From: Usnea hakonensis
Taxonomy: Eukaryota; Ascomycota; Lecanoromycetes; Lecanorales; Parmeliaceae
Assembly: GCA_013423325.1 (NCBI GenBank)
Contig: BLJB01000036.1
Location: forward strand, 62,001-126,000
DNA length: 64,000 bases
Direction: 5' to 3'
Below are positions 31,680 through 42,924 of this stretch, in pieces. The translations under genes were made by a program, and so were the position numbers. Each line of letters opens with the position of its first letter. The first letter of the stretch is position 1. The notes under the pieces were generated by a model, which was given only the letters and a program-made list of their open reading frames with translations, did no database searches and had not been told where the DNA came from.

Positions 31680-32641
31680 CTATGAAAGAACTCTCATCGC
31701 AATACAGATTGCATAGCAAAAGGAAGCGCCAATCGTCGCCATGTTGCAACCCCAAGATGCCAAATGGAAAGCGAGGAACTTTTTAGTCACGGCCTGGAGG
31801 GCGGGCGATTTCTCACCCTCTTTTTCCATCGCCTTTCGGTCGCGGACGGCATCTGGGGTGTTGTCAGCGGAGCTATCCTTTTTTCCGTATATGGGAAAAT
31901 ACATACCAAAATTGGTCTTGTCTTCTTGCAAGTGAGATACGGGCTCTCCACTCACCATCTCCTCGCGCAAGGCCTCTGCTCATCATCATCAGCACCAACA
32001 CATTCTCAAAAGATGCATCTCCTCCACCTACCCGCCACAGCCCGATGCTGCAACCCAATCGTCCTCGGCGCCACAACCACCACATTCATCCCCGAAAACC
32101 CAACCATCCACATCAACGGCACCAACACATCCCCCCTGTCCAACACCCCCCGCACGGACCGAGAGCCATGAAACGCCGCACCCTCCCCCCCACCACCACC
32201 CGGATAAGTCACCACCAGCAGCACGCTGACGAGCAACTGCATCCGAAAATACATGGTCCAAATGGAGGGTTGGAGAGCGCGGAATTGGGCCAGCGTGAGG
32301 GCTTTGGAGGCGGTTATGTTGGCGAGGAAGGATTGGTAGAACTGGGCGCCTAGGATGAAGGATAGGCTGTTGGGAAGGGGAAAAGGGGTTAGGTTAGTTG
32401 TTGGGTTGGGTTGGGAGAGGATGGGGAGGGGAGGGGGAGATACGGACAGGGAGATGTGGTAGAAGGCTAGGTTGCCCCAGAGAGCGAAGAATGATGGTGG
32501 TAGGAGGGTGGATGCTGCTAGGTAGGTGGTTGTAGCAAGCCATGCGGTTCGGGAGGGGTTGCCAGATACCCAGTATATGAAGAGGGTGAGTGTGCTTGCG
32601 AAGAGGAGGTGGTTGATGTAGCTAGTCGGGAGGCTTGACAT
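31680..32641 (-). CDS. TMEM205/DUF4149-like membrane protein, 260 aa
   Basis: Two exons by hand, 32641-32032 and 31852-31680, with a 179-bp intron, in phase. Core motifs are those of the TMEM205-like family: LSFILGAQFYQSFLAN, where members have HLLSYGTxLGxxxYQSF, then a long hydrophobic run LLVSVLLVVTYPGG, VLVPLMWMVGFSGMNVVVVAPRTI, and a C-terminal NKKF-like VTKKFLAFHLAS followed by a last helix. Four membrane helices are expected; function is unknown. The N-terminus is 80-90 residues longer than usual and contains two more hydrophobic segments. At 32367-32443 there is an intron-like stretch (GTATCT, CTAAC, CAACAG) of 77 bp that cannot be spliced in frame, so the 5' structure is uncertain. 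Confidence 0.7.
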
Positions 32642-34809
32642 TTCGATTGATTGGTTGTTTGTTTGCCGCTTCTATCAACGTCCAAATCATTCAATACCAA
32701 TATCGAAAAAAGAGAAAAAATTGGTATGTGGAAGGCAGGAAGAAAGAAACAGACCAGAACTGTGAAATTCCAACCCCAAGTGAAGCCCGTGGCAATAACC
32801 AAAGTGTCGCATGACCACATTCCCGCTCTGGAGGAACTTGTGTTCATCAAAAATAAGATAGTGAAGCCGCAGGGGCAACTCCTGACGTGTTCAGAGAGCG
32901 AGGTGTTCACAACACGCTCAGGCGGGGCTTACTCCGAGCATCCCCCTCCCCCGCTCTAATTTCCGCATCCTTGCACCATAGCCTTGGTTCTAGATGCCAG
33001 AGAGGTTTCGGCCGTTCCGTTGGACCCCTCTTTACCTTCCCCCCTCCAGTGTTCACAGCCCCTCTTCTCACCTTTTCGCACCATGCTCACACTGAGGATA
33101 TTCACCCGTTCACAGAAACGTAGATGCGTCCGGCAAGCCCGTAGGGAATTTAAGCTAGCACTGCTTCACTCCCCCCCCCTTCAACACCCTCACCCTATAA
33201 CCGCAAATCCGTCCGCATATCCAACACCTCACACGAGCACCAATACCTGTTGTTCCCCTTGTCTCCCTCCGTGCGACCACTCCTGTCCTCCCCTCCATCT
33301 TACCCTCCCAAGACCAAAACAACCCCCATCCCTTTCACCATACCACACCCTATCATTCTTCCCGACACAAATCCTGACCTACCTTCAATGCCCCACCCAA
33401 CATCCACTGACAGGGACAAGAAAAGAAATGTTGCTTTGTTGAAGGGTTCGGAGTGAGTGACAGAGAGACCGGGGAAGGGGGGGACGAAGAGTGGTTGGAC
33501 ACTTGAGTGTCACTTACTTCGATCAATATAATATCCTTTGAAAGAAGAAACGAGAGCAGAAATCCAAACCCAAATCCGAACCCAAACATCACAATCCGCA
33601 ACCTCCTCCACCCATTCTCCTTCCCAAATCAAGAACCCCAACCAACCGCCTATTTCAGTATCTATATGCGTATCACTCGCACTCGTTCGTGACCATATGA
33701 GCGTAGCAACAGCGATGAGATGGAGGGGAAGAGAGAAGAGATGGGAGTATGTAATCAAGACAGGCAGGAAGCGGAGGGATGATGTTGTGTGGGTTGGGGG
33801 GGAAAGGGGGGCAGCGCCGGACCCTGTCAAGAAGACAGAGGGAGGATTCGCTAGTAACGCACATTATTTATTCATACAACAGATGATTGGGATCAAAACG
33901 CGTGCTGGGCCGGTAGTACCGCGGGGTTGATGGCGTGAGTATGTATGCCTAGCTTGAAGATTCGAGGGTTGGGGTGTATGAGCAGTAGGGATGGTGTGGA
34001 TAGGGTAGGTAGATAAAATACTGCGGTGATGTCAGGGAGTATAGCTCTAGGGAGGGAGGGGTGTGCTCGGTACCATACTCGTTGTTATTATTACCAATAT
34101 TAAACACGGTGCAAAATCAGGAATGTGATGACATGGCGAGTTTTTTTCAGCCGCAAGGACAATGGAGTATAGTCGTAGGTATGTAGAAAGAAAGGAGGGA
34201 CATGCCAGAGCCTGTCCTTTATTCTATGTCGTTTGGTAGAATGATGTGTGTTTGTGTGTGTGTGTGTGTGGGATGTACGGAATAGGATAGAATTTTTTAT
34301 ATATTTCTACGTTAGGAAAGCGGGATTGGCAAGGAGAGTGAAGATCTCTTTACTAGGAAAGTTTAGAGAGAGAAAGGGGGCGGGGGGGGGAAGGGCAGAG
34401 TGTGTGTGCAGAGCCAGCAGGAAGGGGAATCTCTCTACCATTTACCTTTTTTTTCGGGAGCTTGATCTTTAGCACCCTCAGACCAGACCATTGAAGCCAA
34501 TGATATCCTTGCGAAAGAGACGTAACAAAGAGGAGAGAAATGAATCATACACTTCGTAATCCACTTGGGATCATTCATAAGCTATATACAAAAGCCGCCA
34601 ACGCCATGTCCATAGTGTTAAAGACTGTGGGTTGGACAAATCGGTGTAGACAGGAATGTTGAAAGTATCTACAGAAGACGACGCAAATCGTGAGATAAAG
34701 CGCAAGACGGAGCGAGCACTATCAGTAAAAGGTCGTAGCGGCAAAACTTGTACACGAAACGAATGTCCTCACTCACACAAATACTACTTACTCGTGCCAA
34801 TCATCATCA
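32642..34809. other. 2.2-kb intergenic region
   Basis: No gene was recognised. The DNA is strongly CT-rich at 33020-33400 and contains many short overlapping frames on both strands. A TG microsatellite lies at 34245-34270. G-rich runs occur at 34375-34395. Confidence 0.5.
34245..34270. repeat. TG microsatellite
   Basis: GTGTGTTTGTGTGTG followed by more TG units, in intergenic DNA. Confidence 0.8.
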
Positions 34810-36152
34810 CTAACCCTTGGTCCGACCATACAAGCTCCTCAGCTTCCTCGATCTCGTTCTGCCATGCGAATTGGGCAGCCCACCGCCCATGGCAATGGGC
34901 GTGGTCAGCAGTGGCGGCGCCTGGAGGCTTTGATGCACGGCAGGACTGACGCCAACATAGCTTGCGTTAGCAGCGGGGGTAGAAGACTGATACACGTTCA
35001 GACTGTTGATCGACCAGTAAGCATTGGTGAATGCAGTGGGGTTTTGTCCCACGTAGTCATTGCAGGTATCGGCGAGGGAGGAGCAGTGGGAACTATACTG
35101 CCAGACTTCTCCGGCCCAGTCTCCGCAAAAGTCTGTATTGAAGACCTGAGAGTCGACGTATCAGTATCAGAATTAGTAGTGGCTTATGAGGGGCGGAACA
35201 GCAGAAACGAAAAAGCTCAAAGGGGAGGAGGTGGAGTATACGTACAATCTGCATACTCTCAAAATGGCTTGGGATATTGCATGTTCCCTGATACCGCGCG
35301 ACTGGTTCTTTCCATGAGGTTGGATCAGGCGTCCCCGCTTGAAGATCTGATGGAGTCGTACCGCGCGGGAAGAACCAGATGCTAACAGCGCTACTGGTCC
35401 ACTCCATGGCAAAAACGCCACCTTTGTTCGCGTTGAAACCCGTACCGTAAGATTGCGTGCTCGGGTCCTGAATATCGCAGCCGGCGTTGGGTGATTGGCC
35501 GGGCGCATCGTTGTAGCAATTCGAGGTGGTCAAAGTACCGGTGAAGGCGGAATTTGCGATGGTACAACCATCTGAAGTGTGCAGGGTCATGGCGTTGTTT
35601 GCGTTGTCGTTGACACCTTCAATGATATCGATTTCTCCATCGTTAGGCCAATTGGGACCAAGCAACCAGAACGCGGGCCTGATAAAACATCAGCCGAGGG
35701 GTCTGCTGCGAAACCAATGATGCGCGAAAGGATATACCATGTGCCGCAAATTCCGCCTGGCATGTGGGCAACATCAAGAGCGAACAAACCATAGGTGTAG
35801 GCTGCATTGCTCGTGATGCGCACGCTGTTTCGGCCGGATCCGTTGGTAACGTGGGTGCTATCGACACCCATGTAGACAAGGCCGTTGTTGGTGTTGATAT
35901 AGCCATTTTGGGTTGCTGTGTTTTGATCGACATAGTTCACATAACCGGCAGTGGGATCGGTTGACTATGACGGAGAGTGAGTCCAGTCAGGTGGTATGCA
36001 CGGCAAGGTAATGGGTAGCGCACCGTGAAGAAGCTAAATTGATCGAACCAATTTGCCGATGTGTAGCTCGTTTCCAGGACATATCTAGCAGCACAAAACT
36101 CAACCGCAATTGCTTGAAGTAAAAGGATAAAGCGATACATGGTCACGTTCAT
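34810..36152 (-). CDS. Secreted GH16 beta-glucanase, 374 aa
   Basis: Four exons by hand: 36152-36024, 35964-35738, 35678-35246, 35145-34810, with introns of 59, 59 and 100 bp, in phase. A signal peptide (MYRFILLLQAIAVEFCAA) precedes a GH16 catalytic domain. The active site is GEIDIIEGVN, where the first Glu is the nucleophile, Asp assists and the last Glu is the acid/base. Flanking blocks fit too: [29 protein letters not shown], and FNTDFCGDWAGEVW near the end. It should hydrolyse beta-1,3(4)-glucan in fungal or plant walls. The C-terminal tail (RTRSRKLRSLYGRTKG) is basic and has no GPI signal. The first ATG is used; a second lies four codons on. Confidence 0.88.
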
Positions 36153-39033
36153 CGGTAGTATTGTTTATTGGGATTGATGAAGGGGAAAGTTGGCATAATA
36201 TGTGATTTTGGATTTCCGATGACGGATCATGTGGTGGACGGGTGGAAGAGCAAACAGAGAGACTGGAGAGATTTACTAGCGGCATAGAAATGTTGCAAAA
36301 GTGGGGCCTCAAGATTTCAGAAACTGATGAAAGTGAGGAAGCCATGCAATAGCACAATGCAACGGGGTTGAGGACCAGTCAAGGACGACACACCTTAACC
36401 ATAGCCTTTGCATCTTGGAAAGCGATAGCAATGATAAAGCTAGCGTGTGATCAAGAAGCTTGTGTTGCACATAGGCATACCACAGCGATAATCTAGGTTC
36501 ATCTGACCTCTATGACACCATTGTTAGGTGATTATCTTTGGCGGCAATATATCCTGTGCTTGCAAACGACGTCACGCTCATGGTCCAGCGCACTCCAATG
36601 CTCCAGGTAGAGCAATCGACTTGCGACGTGTATTGCCAAGCGCGAATAGCAAAGCGCGATTTACATGAAACATGCTGGAGGATGTTTTAGCTCCGAGCAT
36701 GGGTTGGCTTTTGGGATCAAGGGAGAGCAGCGCCGTGGGATGGTATTGTGACCCGTTTGGATGCCCGTGCAACAAGAATCGGGTTTTCTGCAGCTGCCAG
36801 TATGGGGAATCTTGCTGGAGAGTTACAGGGGCTAGACCCAATCCCGTTGAGGCCGACCATAGCGTTCAAGAACCGTAAAAGGGGGTCGAAAGATGCCCTC
36901 AGCAGTTATCGTTGAAAGCGGTCAGCACGATGTGATACTGATGGCGTGGTCTAGGGATAACTTTAGTGGACTTCTATGACTACAAGGGCCATTACAGTGA
37001 AGTTAAGCATCTAAAAGCTTTTGCTGAGATGGTAATTCATGACGTTCCAGTGATTTGTTTACCGGTGACTGGCATAGAGAAATTTGCTTTTGCAGCAGCC
37101 CTTGATGTGGCGTAGTATCGACCTGCCCAAATGGTGAAGTTGGGAACATTGTGTCGGCGGTAGCATGGTGTTCGAAAGAGGCGAATAATGTACCCGCATG
37201 AGATACTCGCTAATTTTCCCCACAATTCGGCAGGAACAGCTAATATGCCGAAGCCAACCCTGTGCTATGGAGATGTTCTATGTATATCATATTCCGATGG
37301 CCGATCCGCTAAGGCAAGTAAAACGTCTTTGAGCGCGCAGGATCCGCAGATGGCATGTTACGATGCAGCTTGCCTGTCCAGGATTAACAGCGAGCATAGG
37401 TAGACAGATTAAACTAAGGCGAATTGAGCACAGACGCTTCAAACACGTAGGCTCTTCGGCGAGGTGCAAGGGGGAGGTGCGCGTTCTCCATCGCTTCGGG
37501 CTCTGGAGTGACAGGCATTTGGTAACAAGGATGAGCACAACCACGATGATTATCTCGCCATTATCCCGGTGAGTCTGGTTGATGGGAGTGGAGAAGCTGT
37601 AGTGATAGAGTGATAGCTGGTCCCTCAGTATTGGCCAGGCTACACGTGAGGAAGTGGGGTAGGTGACCCGGCGCGGAGTAAGGATAGACAGGTCGAAAGC
37701 GAGCACTAACATCGGGTAGTGGGCGATAGTCCGGCATGCGACTGGAGCGTTTGCGTTGACTGAACATAAGGTCCTGCGTGCACCCTGCTCTTTGGAGAAT
37801 CCCAGTGAGTACATATTACATACTCATGTCATACATATAATCATTGGTCAACGTTTAAATTGAGATTTCATTCGCCTAGCGGAGATCAAACTATACTAAA
37901 TGAGGCTTAGCCTTTTCTACTTGTCCCCCAGCCGCGACAACCCTTTTTTTCTTCTTCTTAAATCTGCTCGTCAAAAAAAAAACAATTCAATTGTGCCATC
38001 CATGCAGCAGGTTGCCACACTAAAACCTGCAGCTGTCCAACCTGACCGGTAACGTCAGGTGGCTCACCAACCCCCGCATATCCTGACAGCCCTGTATGTC
38101 CAGGAGACTTTTGACCAACATTTTATGCGCACGCTGAACATATGCTCTAGTCATCTAGTATCGACTCACACCCCTGATCGCAACCGTGCGCAATCTTACT
38201 AGGTTCATAGATGTCCTCTCTTCTCTACTCTAGATACACGTTCCTTTGAAAGCCGAGGGTTGCTGGCACGATCCACACTTCCTGTTCATGCACACCATAT
38301 GGCTGCCACGTCGAAAAGGCAATTCTGGTCGCATCAAGTACGATAAACCTTCGCGTAAGCGAAAATTTATTTAGACTAATAAACTTCTTGATATTTGTCA
38401 TTTGTGTGCTGGGTCTGGCATTGCAATGCGTCCGAATTGCGGCCTTTTCAACGAGTCTCGTAAAAAGGACGCTTTCATACTGCTCTGGGACTGTATTTGC
38501 TCTTGGGACCTATGAACTTCTGCGACTGACCTTATTAGGTTTCGGTCACCGGAAATAGCGAGAAGAATGCGCAAACCCAATTTTCAGCCCGACGACATAC
38601 ATCTATTTCTCTTAAATGAGAAGCGAAACAGTCTTCTCCTTTCAAGGCCTTTGAGACGATGCTGTACCTATCTGTTTGGCAATTCTCCCGCCAAAGCTAT
38701 GAGAGTGGACAGAAGAGTGATTGAGAGACACTGTCCTGAATAGAATTTGATTGCACTGAGCAAGCTATACACAAACGCTCGCCAGGTCTGCTAGCCCTCG
38801 GAGACCTTTCAGGTATGTGTACACCTGCAAACATCGAAGCAACATTTTAGGCGCGTTCGGTAGCAGCGGTATATCCGGTGAAGAACGGAAGAACGGGATC
38901 TCCCAATGGTGGCTGATTTAGCATCCCTTTTCTCCGATAGCAACGACTGAGGTGCAGCCCTCTAAGCCTTTTAAGGAAGGATGATAATTATAACAAAGTT
39001 GGCTCCGAACCCCACAATAAGAAGCCAACAGGT
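36153..39033. other. 2.9-kb gene-poor region
   Basis: No gene was recognised. Short frames (for example 36578-36841, 37287-37814) contain no domain. Its left end should contain the promoter of the GH16 gene. Confidence 0.5.
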
Positions 39034-39339
39034 CTACTTCCTTCGTGCCAGATTCAGGACTGAAAGCCGGTCCACGACAAGCAAAGACATGTCGGCAAAA
39101 TGGCGGCGTTCGTATGCTATCTTCCAACTTGTTTCTTCGCCCATCTCACTACCGGTGTAGAACATATGCGCTGCTGGATCGCCGAAGTCGCGGAGGTATT
39201 GAACCTTGTAGCTCCCTTCGTCATCGGCGATGGTGTTGTGAAATCTGTCCACAAGCGCAATGTGTGCTCTGTCACGATAAGAGACGTGTGGCATGATCAT
39301 ATAGAAAAGCTCGGTGGGGAGGTCGGCGAGATTTGCCAT
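39034..39339 (-). CDS. Short F-box protein, 101 aa
   Basis: A frame of 101 residues starting at MANLADLPTELFYMIMPHVS, an F-box (LPTEL, then YRDRAHIALVDRFHNTI). The rest, with YLRDFGDP and TSWKIAYERRHFAD, has no other domain. The frame is open upstream for another 108 codons, but those upstream residues are Leu/Ser-rich and unlike protein, so the internal ATG was preferred. The protein is short for an F-box protein, which usually has a substrate-binding part; it may be truncated or have unseen exons downstream. Confidence 0.55.
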   Translation of the reverse strand: MANLADLPTELFYMIMPHVSYRDRAHIALVDRFHNTIADDEGSYKVQYLRDFGDPAAHMFYTGSEMGEETSWKIAYERRHFADMSLLVVDRLSVLNLARRK

Positions 39340-42300
39340 GAGGCCCGACTGTGAAGGGACCGATAGGGAGGACAGAGATACTGATAGGGAGGGTACGGGC
39401 AACGATAGGGGATTTCGCGGCAGGAATGAGATATGCTTTGTGGCTTGCAGTAGAGGTAGTTTGGAAAGAAAAAGTGGAGCTAGTGGGATTTTTCGTTCTT
39501 CAGGAAGCTCAGGAAAACAGAGAGTACTGGAAGTGTTAAGAATGATCAGTAATGCGACTTTATAAAGCACTGTGATCACAAGGCTGGAGACTCCCTGCAT
39601 AGATCCGCGGTGCATAGTACGTCCCGTGTTTTGGACGTACCTGTTTTTTCTCATATTTTCCAAGAATTTCGCCGCAAAACGTGTGCGTCAGCTACCATAT
39701 CGCGCCTGCTCAAATGAGGTACTTCATGATGATGGAATCGTAAGCGCCAATCGCTTTATGAGAGGGACATTCCGACGCGACATTCAAGGTGCGGGGTTAT
39801 GTAAAGATGCGTTGCCTCAGCAGCGTTACGACTTGGGTTTCAGGCTCAACGAGAACCCGACACCAAGCGCTTAGTAGCGTATATAGACTCTTGACCTTTC
39901 GTTTTCGTGATGTTACCATTTTTGAAACATTCCATCATTTCTCTGCATCCATTGTCACAAGGACTACAGTCTGCAGAGACATGACCCTTTTCTCGGCTCC
40001 GTGCGTGTCAGCGATGGCGTAGTTTAGTCGGCAGTCCCGCAATACTGGTGCTATCTCCTATCCTCGGTACTGATTTTCGTATGAGGGTTCCTTTTGTGGC
40101 CAGCTGCATATATTGCTTCCTAACTTATGTGCCCCTTTGGGTTCCTCTCTCAGCTCTGGAGCTATCGAAACAACACCAGGCTGCGCCTTCCCTAACGCGT
40201 ACTACGTACTTCCGAGACGAGCCTTTTCCACTTTTACCCAATTTCCCATTGATCATATTCGGACCGGCGGAAAGCTTCGGGTGCTGAACAAAGTAGTGAG
40301 CTTACTCAGACCTTTAAATAGTGAACGAGAGTAAAAGCCGTCCCATGACTAGTTCAGGCGATGTGTATATCACCCGACTTTGACCGTGGGACGCCGGATA
40401 ATACGGTCGACCATGTGATTATCATATATTGCAGGCTATGGTCGACCATAGACATGTAGATCGCTAAAAATATCTCAGGCGTTGAAAGGCAGAGAGTACT
40501 TTAATCTGCAATGTCCTTTCGCAAACAAGATGATGACAGAAAGCCACTTTGGGTGATAAATACTTTTGTGCAAGTAGTTGAGTTGAGGAATCCATCATTC
40601 TTGGGTGGGCGGTGCAACTATTTCAGCTCTTGAGCGTACTGATGACGAATCGTGGGCAAAAGATCAGCGGAGGCGAACCGGCAGTGGCTTCTATTTCAAA
40701 TTTCTCCCCCGGTACCAATGTGCCCTTAGGCTCTCCAGAACTTGTTTCTCACAGTCACAATGGGCACTTACCTTGTTATTCAAGCCACAAGTTGGAGCTT
40801 TCTTGTTTGTCTTTTGCCCGTAAGCATTGCCTAATACGCTCGACTAAGGGTGCACAAAGAGGACTGTATGATCACTACAATGATCGCTTAGAACATATCG
40901 CTGACTCGTTCACTGACCTATTGCTACTGCTCGTCTTTATTCCAGCCAAGCCGAACATGAATTGAGGGTGAATATATTATGAATTATTGCAGGGACAACA
41001 CAAAGCTTGCAAGCCTCTACATTCCTAACCAAAGCAGGGGACTTTTCTATCTGAACTGCATATTCAGGATTCATTACATTCAAGGTCTACCAAGTGTGAA
41101 GCGCTTGGAAGATTTCCCAATTTCGAGACCGCCAGAACTCTGGATGAGACCGCCGCAGTACAAGTCGCATCAGTGGGGGCTATATCGACAATGGAGTCGA
41201 TTTCTATGAGCCTTTACCCGCTCAAATACTTGGTATCCAGGCCGCAGTCATCGTGAGCAAATATGGTGCATCAATATAGCAATGACAGGAAGAAGAGTGC
41301 ATAAATGGCAACAGTTCCATCGATATACGGATATTGTACCACCGAGGTCCGCACATCTTCCCAACGTACGCGAATGAGGGATTTTGGGGCTCTTGGATGC
41401 ACATCAGTATTGCCCTGTATAGGAGATATTACATTCATGGTCCAGGCACGCAACCACGAGAAGATACACAAGAGTAGATCCTCGAATTCAGGTATATTTA
41501 AAGCGGTCGATGCGATTCTGTCACTGCCTGTTTCCGCCGCTTAGGTCTCTGGCTCCTCAAAACTTCCTCCTCGATTTCTGTCCGGAACTTACTGCCCAGA
41601 TGTTGTCATTTTGCACGCGGTGAGGCTGCTCAAATAAAAGTCACTGTAAAGGGACCAAGAGTGACCAAAGGTGAAGGGTATCTATGCTCTTGATTCTCGA
41701 GTTGCTAGTCTATGACTGCCCGAAAACCATGTCATTCACGCTTGGCCGATGAAGTCTACCGACTCATAGAATCCTATTAATCTCGCTAGGATAAGCCGCG
41801 CTAAGGAATGACCGAGATGTTGTTGGGCTCGAAGTAAGTGGTTGGTAGTTGGAAGTCGTCATTGCAGCAGGTGACGCATGGAATCAGAATAAACAAAGAA
41901 GGTCTCATTGGGCTGAACACTTGTGAATGAGAACAAAGTGAATGAGAAGGAGAATCAAGTGAAGATCTAACGATGATCCTCTGGCTGAAACGCGCTAAAC
42001 CGTGAATGTTGGATTCGAAGTGGGTGTTTAAACGATCACTGCAATCACACAGTGAAGTATGCCGGACATTCTTAATGGGAATGATACTTGTGGCACATGA
42101 CAAGGTGAATGATGAGTGTTTAACTCCTAACATCCAGCATGTGAAGGTCTTGACCTCAAGCCTTGATTGGCCCAACCTCCTATTGTGAGCGTGAAAATCA
42201 ACACACGTCTGCTAGTGCCAAATAGTAGAGACACTCGCTCCTATATATTCTCCTCGAAACTTAAAACTTCTTCGTTTCTCCATTCTTCATCTTCTGCAGC

Positions 42301-42924
42301 ATCGATACACCTTGTTGGTCTTCAGAGCCTACAGAGCTGGTATCTGGCTCCTACTTTGCACTGCTTCACACATACACACATTCATCAACTATACGAGTTA
42401 CGCAAAGGTTACTCACCTACATCGTTCGTGATTTTCCCAGGACCGCTGAGGTGTGTACACCTTTTTCTTCTCTTGCGATGGTCGTCCTTTGTGGGAAAGT
42501 CATGATCACTTCGCATTTCGAAACAAAGCCTTTTGTTTTCTAATACCACTATTTGGAAACACTATCCTACATGAGATCGTCCACACTACCTACTTCGATC
42601 CAAACACAGACTTCACTTCCTAACACCTATTGTTAAAACACTACTGTATAAATGATATATATCACCACAACATCAAGGCGCTAGCACCACTGGCTTCTAT
42701 GCACTTCTATAAAATAACCTTCCTGTTCTTCATTCTTACATCTTTCACTCCTCTACCATCAACCATCATCCATCAACCACTCAACCTTTTCATATATCTT
42801 CAACATTGAGCAAGCTTACACAACTGATAGGACTGCTTGCAGAATATCAAGACCATCTTTCTCTACCATGCCTGATTACCGAGGCAGCTAACATCTTCTA
42901 CCTTTCTACTTACTTCCGCCAAAG
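39340..42924. other. 3.6-kb gene-poor region
   Basis: No gene was recognised with confidence. A few frames of about 100 codons (for example 40612-40965, 41801-42175) have no domain or signal that I can see. The right end, 42230-42920, is CT-rich and contains the promoter and leader of the next gene. Confidence 0.45.
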
